DNA of 8,438 bases from an uncultured Bacteroidia bacterium (lineage in GTDB: Bacteria; Bacteroidota; Bacteroidia; Bacteroidales; CAJPTX01): positions 1-8,438 of the forward strand of contig CALHZE010000081.1 of the NCBI GenBank assembly GCA_938040915.1. The letters are read 5' to 3'. How positions within the stretch are numbered: the stretch's first letter is position 1; every line of letters begins with the position of its first letter. Positions 1 through 6,465 of the stretch are shown one piece after another. A program made the translations under genes and the position numbers. Under the pieces are notes generated by a model. The model saw only the letters and a list, made by a program, of their open reading frames with translations. It was not told where the DNA came from and did no database searches.

Positions 1-81
1 GCTTAAGCGTAGCAAAGCCTTTTGCTCCTTCTTCCTCCCTCATCATCTTGACTGCGTTGGTCCACACACACGCCCTCCGCG

Positions 82-1161
82 CTAGGAGCGCCCTTCGCCG
101 ACTTGAAACAACGTCCCCACGGGGCACACAAAACGACAATAGGCACGAGGCACAAAAACAGACAACACCACAAACACCCCTGCCAGTAGCCATACCACCC
201 ACGAAGACGACTGTAAAAGAAACGCCGAAAAAGGCTCGTAATCGACCCACGTAAACCACACCCCCGTCCACAAACACAACATCAACAGCACCCAAATCAC
301 CTGCCGCACCGTGTTAAGGCGTTTTACCGTTCGCTCCCCCAGCCGCCACTTTCGCTTGCTACAACGACTCGCCAGCTCCTGTGCGGCACCAAACGGACAA
401 AGGTGATGGCAATAGTGTTGCTTTTTCCCGAAAAGCGGATAAATAAAGGCTATCACCAACATCAACGGCACAAGCAAGGTCGTGAGCCGTACCCCATGAG
501 AGGCATACCCCACCAACGACGAGTAGGAGATAAACGCCCCACACCAGAACCCCAACACCCCCACATCGAGGATCTGTTGCACGATACGGTAACGACGATT
601 CTTCACCCACAACGGCACCAGCGCCCCTGCCAACACCACGAGTAACCCCGCGAGGTGTTGCAGACTCCACTCGATATCCGAATACCACAGGCGTGCCGCC
701 AACGGGTGTTGTTGCGCGTAGGCGAGCCCTCGCTCCATGTTGCCGATGATGGCACGCGAGGTAAACGTCGCCCCTGAGATGACATCGACCTTTACGCGAG
801 ATGCCTCGGCGAGCGCCTTCCCCTCCCATTGCGAAAAAAGTACCTCCGTACGACGAAAGAAACTCGGCGTCTCCGAATGGGCGAGCGGCATAATGCGCTC
901 TATCACCCCATCGCGCAGGGTGATCTCCAAGGGCATCGGTCCTGCAAAACCGATGATGTCGCCCCCCAGCTGGGTCGTGCGGAGGTGTACCACCCCCTCG
1001 GCGTCTACCCATTGCACCGCCTCCTCACTCGCGTGTGTTGCGTTGAGGTTATACCCTAACCACGTGCCATCGCGACGGATCGCCACCACCGAGATCAATA
1101 TAAAGCAGACCACCAACCCCAACAGACGGGGGAGGAGTTGCCGCAAGTGTCTCTTCTCCAT
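82..1161 (-). CDS. Membrane FMN-binding / 4Fe-4S electron-transfer protein (NosR/NapH-like)
   Basis: A 359-residue polytopic membrane protein, probably carrying electrons between the inner membrane and flavin on its outer face. Residues about 12-28 form an N-terminal membrane anchor. Residues about 60-150 form an FMN-binding domain ending in the SGAT motif (129-132) with a second Thr at 134; in the RnfG/NqrC/NosR families the Thr of SGAT (here T132) carries FMN covalently, attached by ApbE. Hydrophobic segments follow near 166-185, 197-217, 226-244, 286-306 and 318-338. Two CxxxCP motifs, C251/C255 and C342/C346, match the membrane-embedded iron-sulfur sites of NapH/NosR-type proteins. The protein ends just after the second motif, so the classical C-terminal ferredoxin domain is absent. 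The ATG at 1161 follows a purine-rich stretch (AGAGGG at 1170-1165). No ApbE gene is in the window. The family call is firm; the redox partner and substrate are unknown. Confidence 0.88.
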   Translation of the reverse strand: MEKRHLRQLLPRLLGLVVCFILISVVAIRRDGTWLGYNLNATHASEEAVQWVDAEGVVHLRTTQLGGDIIGFAGPMPLEITLRDGVIERIMPLAHSETPSFFRRTEVLFSQWEGKALAEASRVKVDVISGATFTSRAIIGNMERGLAYAQQHPLAARLWYSDIEWSLQHLAGLLVVLAGALVPLWVKNRRYRIVQQILDVGVLGFWCGAFISYSSLVGYASHGVRLTTLLVPLMLVIAFIYPLFGKKQHYCHHLCPFGAAQELASRCSKRKWRLGERTVKRLNTVRQVIWVLLMLCLWTGVWFTWVDYEPFSAFLLQSSSWVVWLLAGVFVVLSVFVPRAYCRFVCPVGTLFQVGEGRS

Positions 1162-1184
1162 TCGCCCTCTTTTTCTTCGTTTAA

Positions 1185-1238
1185 CGCACGCCTTTCCTCT
1201 TTAGTTTTTGGAAACTGTCTACACGGGCGCACGCCTTT
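1185..1238. repeat. Two direct copies of CGCACGCCTTT upstream of the minus-strand gene
   Basis: An exact 11-bp direct repeat lies at 1185-1195 and 1228-1238, start to start 43 bp, roughly four helical turns. Both copies sit within 80 bp upstream of the minus-strand FMN/Fe-S start codon at 1161, where a promoter or operator would be expected. On the minus strand the repeat reads AAAGGCGTGCG. It might be a regulator site or chance. Confidence 0.45.
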
Positions 1239-1360
1239 AGCGCAGCCAGGAACTTTAGGAATTCCGAATCCTCCTTTCTAAACGATAGTCAGAAGAAATG
1301 AGAACGGAAGTAAAGGAAGTCGTCTAAAAACAGGGAAACTCGGGGACGTCTTTTTGGGGG

Positions 1361-1476
1361 AGCGACTCCCTAGCGATCCCCTAGCGATCCCCTAGCGACT
1401 CCCTAGCGACTCCCTAGCGACTCCCTAGCGACTCCCTAGCGACTCCCTAGCAACTCCCTAGCAACTCCCTAGCGAC
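1361..1476. repeat. Tandem array of an 11-bp unit, about 10.5 copies
   Basis: Ten full units and a 6-bp partial unit run head to tail without spacers. The main form is AGCGACTCCCT. In order the units are: main form (1361), variant AGCGATCCCCT twice (1372, 1383), main form five times (1394-1448), variant AGCAACTCCCT twice (1449, 1460), then AGCGAC (1471-1476). Every unit junction makes a CTAG tetranucleotide, giving a ladder of CTAG sites at 11-bp steps from 1370 to 1469, plus one more at 1476. Identical variants sit next to each other, as expected from slippage or unequal crossing-over. The period is close to one DNA helical turn, so each unit would present the same face. Function is unknown; it could be a protein-binding array, a variable-number repeat, or neutral. 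Confidence 0.95.
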
Positions 1477-1622
1477 TAGCACGCAGTACGCGGCAAAGGC
1501 AAGGAGATTAAGGAAAAAATAAATAGCGCAATGCGATGCTGGAATATCTTTTTACCGCACATCGCGTCCCCCATCGTCGGCGTAGGATTGCCGTTTGTCT
1601 ACGACACATCCTAGCAATGTGT

Positions 1623-1630
1623 TACCTTTG
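1623..1630 (+). promoter_or_regulatory. Bacteroidota-type -7 promoter element for maf
   Basis: TACCTTTG matches the Bacteroidota primary-sigma -7 consensus TAnnTTTG at every fixed base. Transcription would start a few bases downstream and leave a leader of roughly 15-20 nt before the maf ATG at 1654, which is a sensible arrangement. The weak point is the upstream element: the nearest TTTG is at 1594-1597, 25 bp away, longer than the usual spacing of about 19-21 bp. No good Shine-Dalgarno lies before the ATG, as is common in this phylum. Confidence 0.55.
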
Positions 1631-1653
1631 CGAAAGGTCTATACGAAACAGCC

Positions 1654-2292
1654 ATGCATCCTGCCGCTATTTACCGCTCCCTACCGCCTTTGGTCTTAGC
1701 CTCGGCTTCGCCCCGTCGTGCACAGCTCCTGACAGAAATGGGCTTGGCGTTTGAAATCTGCCGGAGCACCGTGGACGAACAAGAGATCTTCCGCCACGAA
1801 CCCCCCTCCTCGCTCGAAGAAAGAGTCCTCCGAGTGGCCAATGCCAAACGCGAAGACGTCTGTCTTAACCTCGCCGACCTGCGTCCTGACTTCCACGACA
1901 TTATGGTGCTTGCTGCCGACACCGCAGTCTTCCTTGACCATACCCGCCTCGACAAACCTCAAAACCTCAACGAGGCGCGCCACACCCTCGCGCGTCTGGC
2001 AGGACATACCCACACGGTCATCTCCGCGCTCTCGCTCTCTTACAACGACGTCGTCTTGACCGCGACCGACACAGCACACGTCTCCTTTGCCCCTGACCTT
2101 GCCGCCGAAATCGAATATTACCTCGCTACCCAACCTCCCCTTGACAAAGCCGGAGCCTATGGCATCCAAGACTGGTTGGGGCTCGTGGGAATCCAACGAC
2201 TCGAGGGCTCCTATACCACCGTCATGGGGCTACCCACCCACCGCCTACACCGACTCCTCTTGCAAATCCTTCTCATGCACTTAGCGCGCTAA
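1654..2292 (+). CDS. maf: Maf-like dTTP/UTP pyrophosphatase
   Basis: A 212-residue Maf/HAM1-superfamily nucleoside triphosphate pyrophosphatase. It is cytoplasmic and hydrolyses dTTP, UTP and modified pyrimidine nucleotides to the monophosphate and pyrophosphate; it is thought to clean the nucleotide pool and has been linked to septum inhibition. The N-terminal signature SASPRR is at 17-22. The catalytic-site motif AADT is at 87-90 (D89), the KP pair at 101-102, and DKAGAYGIQ at 164-172. The AYGIQ form (Q172) is that of the YhdE subgroup and points to dTTP/UTP; the 7-methyl-GTP subgroup (YceF) differs there. Length is normal. The ATG at 1654 leaves a short leader before the motif and lies just after a probable promoter. 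Its stop is only 4 bp from the next gene, so the two are probably co-transcribed and translationally coupled. Confidence 0.95.
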   Translation: MHPAAIYRSLPPLVLASASPRRAQLLTEMGLAFEICRSTVDEQEIFRHEPPSSLEERVLRVANAKREDVCLNLADLRPDFHDIMVLAADTAVFLDHTRLDKPQNLNEARHTLARLAGHTHTVISALSLSYNDVVLTATDTAHVSFAPDLAAEIEYYLATQPPLDKAGAYGIQDWLGLVGIQRLEGSYTTVMGLPTHRLHRLLLQILLMHLAR

Positions 2293-2296
2293 AGGG

Positions 2297-4744
2297 ATGT
2301 GGCAACGGTGCACCTTAGGGATACTCGCCTTTCTCTTTTTCGCTTTACCAGTAGGGGCACAAGTCGTCCTCAGGGGCTCGGTGCTCGACTTTGAGCGTCA
2401 ACCCGTGCCCAATGTCAACATCATTCTGAAAGAAACTGGCAAGGGGACGACGGCGCACGCCAACGGCTCGTTTGAGCTCACACTGCCCTCACAACGGCAG
2501 CTCCATCTCCGTTTCGAGGCGATGGGGTACCAGCCCATCGACACGGTCGTCTCTACCTTTACCCAACGACTCCCACCGATGAGTATCCTCCTCGAGGAAC
2601 AAGTCACTCAAATCGACCAAGTCGCCGTCATCGGTCAACGACGCAATTTTGCCACCCTTGAGCATATCGACGTCAAGACGATCTCAACGATGCGCACCTC
2701 CTCGCTCGGAATAGAGAATTTGGTGAAGACCCTCCCTGGGGTACAGTCGGCTAACGAACTGAGTTCCCAGTACTCCGTGCGCGGAGGGTCGTTTGACGAA
2801 AACCTCGTCTATATCGACGGGGTCGAGGTCTACCGACCGACGCTCGTCCGCTCCGGCAATCAAGAGGGGCTTTCTGTGATCAACCCCGATATGGTCGAGA
2901 AGCTTACCTTCTCTGCGGGGGGCTTCCCTGCCTACTATGGAGACAAAATGTCCTCGGTGCTCAGTATCCAGTACCGCACCCCCCGACAAGTTGCCGCCAA
3001 GCTCCAACTCGGGCTGCTGGAAAATAGGCTCTTGCTCGAGGGGATTAACCAAAACAAAAACCTCGGCGCACTCGTCGGCTTCCGCTACAAGACGACACGA
3101 CTCCTCCTCAGTACCACTGACACCCAAGGCGACTACTCGCCCGCCTTCCTTGACCTCCAAGGTAAGTTCCATTACCGCCCCGCCCCGCGCCTCGCGATTA
3201 ACCTTGTGGCGGGGCTCGCGCGCAACGCCTATCGTTTCATTCCCAAAGTAAAAAGAACCAATATCAATACCTTTACGGGTGGGTTTCAGCAATTTACAGT
3301 CTACTATGAGGGCAAAGAGGAAGACGAGTATAACACCGCCTTTGCCAACGCCGACCTCAGCTTTCAACCCACCCCCGACTGGGATCTAAGACTTAACCTC
3401 TCGGCTTTTCATACCTCTGAGTTTGAGTCGTTTGACATCCTCGGCGAATACTGGATCTCTGATTTACAGTCCGAGGGCACCCCCCTCTCTAAACTCAACG
3501 ACTCGCTCGCAAATTTCGGCGTGGGCGGCGCGCTAGACCACGCGCGCAACCACTTCAATGCGTGGGTTGCCGGTAGCCAACTCAGTGCCCGCTACACCTT
3601 TGGTGCACACGCGCTACAGTGGGGCATTGAGGCAAAACAACATCTCCTTGACCACCGCCTCGCCGAGTGGCACGTCGTCGATAGTGCTGGCTATACCCTG
3701 CCGCGCAACAACCTCGCGTTCGACGAATCGCAATCGATGCGCGCCGTGGGGGATACGCGTTACCTCCGGCTCGCTGCCTATACACACCTCCATTTAGAGA
3801 AAAGCCTCTGGCTAACGAAGTGGGAACTCGACGCCGGTCTCCGCCTCTCCACCCGCGACCGTTGGGATAACCCTCGACTCAGCCCTCGTCTTGCCCTCAC
3901 CGTCTCGCCAGAGACACTCCCCAATCTCTCTTGCTACTTCGCTTCGGGCTTCTACTACCAGTACCCCTTTTACCGCGAAATGCGAGACCGACGCGGCAAC
4001 CTCTACCCTACGCTCGACCCACAACGCGCACTCCACTTCGTCCTCGGCTCAAGATGGAGCTTTCCCACGGCTATCTACCCATTCCGCGTACAGCTCGAGC
4101 TCTTTCAAAAGGAGCTCTCCTCACTCATCCCCTACACGGTGGAAAACCTTTCCCTCCGTTACGAGGCTGCCAACATTGCCGAGGGGCGCATCCGAGGGCT
4201 TGACCTCAAGGTACACGGCGAGATCGTCCCTGGGGCTGAGTCGTGGTTGAGTCTTTCGCTCATGAAGGCACAAATGCACTTTACGGGCGAGGCGCGCGAA
4301 ACGGCTAGACAACCCCAAAACGGGGCAGAGTTCCCCATGCCCTCTGATCAACGCTTTGCTGTTTCAGTCTTCTTGCAAGACTACCTCCCCAACCTTCCCT
4401 CCTACAGCGTCAATCTTACCGCACACTACGCGTCTGGGCTGCCATTTACGCCACCTAACGCTCGTTACGGAGTCATTGGCAACCTTCCCTCTTACAAACG
4501 CGTAGATATAGGCTTTGAGAAAGTTTTCAAGTCGACACAGCATACCGACCTCTGGTTGCGCCACACCGATTGGCTCAAAGAGTTTGTCGTGGGGGTCGAG
4601 GTGTTAAATCTCTTAGATATTTCTAACACCTCGTCGCTGCTCTGGATCACGGTGCCCTCCCTCCAAGGAGGCTTTACGCGCCTTGCCGTGCCCAACTACC
4701 TCACCGCGCGTTGTGTCAACTTCCGAGTGCGGCTCGGTTTCTAG
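2297..4744 (+). CDS. TonB-dependent outer-membrane receptor with carboxypeptidase-regulatory-like N-terminal domain
   Basis: An 815-residue outer-membrane transporter that takes up an unidentified ligand using TonB energy. A signal peptide (1-21, ending VGA before Q22) is followed by a carboxypeptidase-regulatory-like (transthyretin-like) domain at about 23-105. A plug domain spans about 128-230, with VRGG at 161-164, YIDGVEVYRP at 172-181 and YYGDKMSSVLSI at 213-224. The rest is a beta-barrel of alternating residues that closes with a C-terminal Phe, as outer-membrane proteins usually do. It is shorter than SusC-type receptors and has no SusD-like partner in view, so a glycan-uptake role is not supported; iron, haem, cobalamin or peptides are all possible. 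The start lies 4 bp after the maf stop, with AAAGGG directly before the ATG. No Fur-type or other operator was recognised. Confidence 0.92.
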   Translation: MWQRCTLGILAFLFFALPVGAQVVLRGSVLDFERQPVPNVNIILKETGKGTTAHANGSFELTLPSQRQLHLRFEAMGYQPIDTVVSTFTQRLPPMSILLEEQVTQIDQVAVIGQRRNFATLEHIDVKTISTMRTSSLGIENLVKTLPGVQSANELSSQYSVRGGSFDENLVYIDGVEVYRPTLVRSGNQEGLSVINPDMVEKLTFSAGGFPAYYGDKMSSVLSIQYRTPRQVAAKLQLGLLENRLLLEGINQNKNLGALVGFRYKTTRLLLSTTDTQGDYSPAFLDLQGKFHYRPAPRLAINLVAGLARNAYRFIPKVKRTNINTFTGGFQQFTVYYEGKEEDEYNTAFANADLSFQPTPDWDLRLNLSAFHTSEFESFDILGEYWISDLQSEGTPLSKLNDSLANFGVGGALDHARNHFNAWVAGSQLSARYTFGAHALQWGIEAKQHLLDHRLAEWHVVDSAGYTLPRNNLAFDESQSMRAVGDTRYLRLAAYTHLHLEKSLWLTKWELDAGLRLSTRDRWDNPRLSPRLALTVSPETLPNLSCYFASGFYYQYPFYREMRDRRGNLYPTLDPQRALHFVLGSRWSFPTAIYPFRVQLELFQKELSSLIPYTVENLSLRYEAANIAEGRIRGLDLKVHGEIVPGAESWLSLSLMKAQMHFTGEARETARQPQNGAEFPMPSDQRFAVSVFLQDYLPNLPSYSVNLTAHYASGLPFTPPNARYGVIGNLPSYKRVDIGFEKVFKSTQHTDLWLRHTDWLKEFVVGVEVLNLLDISNTSSLLWITVPSLQGGFTRLAVPNYLTARCVNFRVRLGF

Positions 4745-4794
4745 CATGAAAGAGCGGGGAAGCAACGAAACCGTATAATCGTGCGCATCAACGA

Positions 4795-4816
4795 ATAGCG
4801 ACACGTGCCGTGTTAT
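4795..4816. repeat. Short inverted repeat in the receptor/plug-like intergenic gap
   Basis: ACACG (4801-4805) and CGTGT (4809-4813) form a perfect stem around a TGC loop. A 3-bp bulge separates this from an outer ATA/TAT pairing (4795-4797 with 4814-4816). No T-run follows, so it does not look like an intrinsic terminator. It is the only structure I see in the 4745-4956 gap, which otherwise shows no gene and no clear promoter; TTTCTTTG at 4891-4898 is a one-mismatch -7 element without a -33 partner. Confidence 0.3.
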
Positions 4817-4956
4817 GGGGGACGTTACACAGACGACGGATATCTCGACGAGCTCGGCAAAGAAAAACAGACGCAGCACAGAATCCGATTTTTCTTTGTA
4901 ACATTACAGCGCGTTACTTACGGGGCTTCCGAATCTAGACACCATTGATAAAAAAA

Positions 4957-5685
4957 ATGCAACGCTTTCTCTCTCTCTTAGGGCTATTGCTCTTTTTACT
5001 CCCCCTTTCGCCACAAGCGCTTTATGCACAGCCCACCGCGGCCTATTGGTTTGAGGGCTATGTCTATGGCAATGCGACAGACAAGGCTGACCAACGCGCC
5101 GCCAACTTGCCCGTGGTGCTTGCCTTGGCGAGCGCCCCAAAAAACTATCTGGCGATCACGGTGACCGATGGGGCAGGCTTCTTCTCTTTCCGAGGCACTC
5201 CCATTGAGATCAACAAGCAGTATCTCATTACCCTCCTCTACGGGGGGGCGCGTAACGAGAGCTATAAGGCACTCCGCTTTGACGCCGCACCGTCGCTCAA
5301 AGGCGCTATCGCCTCCGATATCAAGACGCGCGTCCGTAGCGACTTTTACACCACCACCGCCATACCACTCGCAAAACAGAAGGGCACTACGCTGCTCAAA
5401 ACCGTGCTGGCTAAGAACCCCTCCTTGCAGCTCAAAGCAGGCGTTTATTACATCAAGGGAAAGAAGGGACTCCCTGCCATCTTTGTCAATGGCAAACGCT
5501 ACTATGACAAGGAGTTCCTAACCCTCTTAGAGGGGCTTACGGTCGATAAGGTCGCCTCGGCACGCATTTTGCGCTTTAAGGTTGCAAATAAATTCGTGCC
5601 CGGCGTGCTCGATATCAAGCTCAAGCAAGGCGAGGCTGTGCCGCTCAATGCGTCACACAACTTCGTCCCTTTGCCCAAGAAGTAA
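4957..5685 (+). CDS. Exported protein: regulatory-like domain plus TonB-plug-like segment, no barrel
   Basis: A 242-residue protein I do not recognise by name. It starts with a clear signal peptide (1-24, cleavage likely after ALYA), so it is exported to the periplasm or beyond. Residues about 29-100 resemble a carboxypeptidase-regulatory-like beta-sandwich: an early GYVYG turn, LPVVLALA, then VTDGAGFFSF near 69-78. Residues about 166-226 resemble the core of a TonB plug domain: IFVNGKRYYD (175-184) in the place of the usual V-DG motif, then VASARILRF (199-207) and FVPGVLDIKLKQG (213-225), where receptors have a yGxxxGVI-I-t segment. The protein ends 17 residues later, so there is no beta-barrel. 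A TTG at 4945 would add four residues; I prefer the ATG at 4957 because it starts the signal peptide directly. It lies downstream of a full receptor and 47 bp before the lipoprotein gene. The fold assignment is inferred from pattern only. Confidence 0.8.
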   Translation: MQRFLSLLGLLLFLLPLSPQALYAQPTAAYWFEGYVYGNATDKADQRAANLPVVLALASAPKNYLAITVTDGAGFFSFRGTPIEINKQYLITLLYGGARNESYKALRFDAAPSLKGAIASDIKTRVRSDFYTTTAIPLAKQKGTTLLKTVLAKNPSLQLKAGVYYIKGKKGLPAIFVNGKRYYDKEFLTLLEGLTVDKVASARILRFKVANKFVPGVLDIKLKQGEAVPLNASHNFVPLPKK

Positions 5686-5732
5686 CATCACCACGCAAGG
5701 AAGGGCACACATACTAGCGCGAACCTTTGTGT

Positions 5733-6380
5733 ATGAAACGGTCTCTTTGTACTACTACGCTCTTCCTCACTTCTTACATTCTAACCCTTGCGCTGATGGG
5801 GTGTTCTGGCGGTCGGAGTCATTTCTTTGTCACACGTTGGGAGTTGCCCGACTCGGCAACCCTTTACTTCCCCCTCCAAGGGAAATATCAGTTTCGTTGG
5901 CATCGGGTGGGCGATACCGATTATGCGGCGTGGCACGAGGCAGACCTTTCTCATACCGAGGTCCTCTCGATTCGTCTAGACGAGGCGGGGCTCTATGATA
6001 TCGAGGTGAAACCCGCCGACTCGCTCCGTTTCCAGATGGTTAGAGGCGACAACGAGGTCGTGGAACAGATGCTTAACTACGATTCGCTCTACGTGGTGGG
6101 GTCTAACGACTACCTGCGCGAGGTCCGTAGTTGGGGAAATGTTAAGTGGTACTCCATGCGTCTCGCCTTTGCGGCTTGCGAAAAACTCCAAATTGCTCCA
6201 TACGCCGGACGCCCCAATCTCGCTGGGTGTGGCGACGTCGCGGCGATGTTTTACCGTTGCGCGTCTCTTAACTCAGACCTCTCGAGGTGGAATGTCAGCA
6301 CCGTCTATTTCCACTCCGATATGTTTTACCGTTGCCCCAACATGGAGCGTAAGTTACAACCTAAGTTCTCAAGGTATTAG
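5733..6380 (+). CDS. Small lipoprotein with DUF285 (BspA-type) repeats
   Basis: A 215-residue predicted lipoprotein. Residues 1-23 form a signal with lipobox LMGC, so C24 would be lipidated; the following SGGRS lacks an acidic +2 residue. Residues about 30-100 resemble the beta-sandwich leader found in DUF285 surface proteins of Porphyromonas and Prevotella (VTRWELPDSATLYFPLQG, 33-50, then alternating strands). Residues about 132-201 carry DUF285-type repeats: WGNVKWYSMRLAFAACEKL (135-153), VAAMFYRCASLNSDLSRWNV (169-188) and DMFYRC (196-201). The Cys positions are spaced 27 and 25 residues apart, matching the known repeat length of about 25. A short basic tail follows. Most DUF285 proteins have many more repeats, so this is a minimal one. 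ATG 5733 is preferred to TTG 5727. DUF285 proteins are usually surface-exposed and linked to adhesion; the role here is inferred. Confidence 0.82.
   Translation: MKRSLCTTTLFLTSYILTLALMGCSGGRSHFFVTRWELPDSATLYFPLQGKYQFRWHRVGDTDYAAWHEADLSHTEVLSIRLDEAGLYDIEVKPADSLRFQMVRGDNEVVEQMLNYDSLYVVGSNDYLREVRSWGNVKWYSMRLAFAACEKLQIAPYAGRPNLAGCGDVAAMFYRCASLNSDLSRWNVSTVYFHSDMFYRCPNMERKLQPKFSRY
6246..6335 (+). repeat. 15-bp direct repeat encoding MFYRC in the DUF285 lipoprotein
   Basis: ATGTTTTACCGTTGC occurs exactly at 6246-6260 and 6321-6335, 75 bp (25 codons) apart and in the same reading frame. It is the coding counterpart of the DUF285 repeat. Identity at every base, including all wobble positions, suggests a fairly recent duplication or gene conversion of this motif, although the codons between the two copies have diverged. 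Confidence 0.85.
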
Positions 6381-6465
6381 CCCCCTCACACACTCTCTCG
6401 GTTATGATCACATCCTCCACGTAAAGGAAAGGACTCTCTAAACAAAGATAGGAGTAGGAAAAAGA

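Larger units (their letters stand above)
1162..1653. other. Intergenic region between divergent genes, carrying an 11-bp tandem array
   Basis: This 492-bp stretch separates the minus-strand FMN/Fe-S gene from plus-strand maf. I see no convincing gene in it. Stops occur in every frame through the tandem array, because an 11-bp unit containing TAG rotates through all frames. From left to right it holds two copies of CGCACGCCTTT (1185-1195 and 1228-1238), an unexplained A/G-rich part (about 1260-1360), the tandem array (1361-1476), an A-rich part (about 1500-1530) and a Bacteroidota-type -7 element (1623-1630) close to maf. It must also hold the promoter of the minus-strand gene, but I could not recognise one. 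Confidence 0.7.

Noticed and set aside
1..26. Palindrome GCTTAAGC (1-8) and inverted repeat AGCAAA/TTTGCT (11-16, 21-26)
   Set aside because: The stem is only 6 bp, AT-rich, and not followed by a clear T-run on either strand, so a terminator call is not supported.
1..46. Possible start of a minus-strand gene (ATG at 46 or 43, open to the left edge, beginning MMREEEGAKG)
   Set aside because: Only about 15 codons are visible, there is no recognisable motif or good ribosome site, and such a short open stretch is expected by chance. It remains possible, since a gene downstream of the FMN/Fe-S gene could start here.
359..1012. Long open frame on the minus strand within the FMN/Fe-S gene
   Set aside because: It overlaps the real gene in another frame, is rich in Arg and Gly and shows no domain; the other frame has clear SGAT and CxxxCP motifs.
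1361..1476. CRISPR array
   Set aside because: The 11-bp units are contiguous with no spacers and are far too short; no cas gene is present.
1536..1754. Plus-strand open frame of 72 codons running into maf
   Set aside because: It overlaps the maf start out of frame, has no signature, and the -7 element at 1623 lies inside it.
2297..4744. SusC-type glycan receptor
   Set aside because: At 815 residues it is shorter than SusC proteins and no SusD-like gene follows.
4613..4879. Minus-strand open frame spanning the end of the receptor gene and the following gap
   Set aside because: About half of it is antisense to the receptor, it has no domain or ribosome site, and its hydrophobic start is too weak to argue for a gene.
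4891..4898. TTTCTTTG as a -7 promoter element for the plug-like protein gene
   Set aside because: It misses the key A, and there is no TTTG at the proper distance upstream; too weak to list as a promoter.
5722..5729. AACCTTTG as a -7 promoter element for the DUF285 lipoprotein
   Set aside because: It has one mismatch and lies only 3 bp before the ATG, so transcription would start inside the gene; no -33 element was seen.
6139..6441. Second-frame open stretch past the lipoprotein stop, as a sign of a frameshifted longer DUF285 protein
   Set aside because: The translated sequence beyond the stop has no DUF285 repeat, so the stop at 6378-6380 looks genuine.
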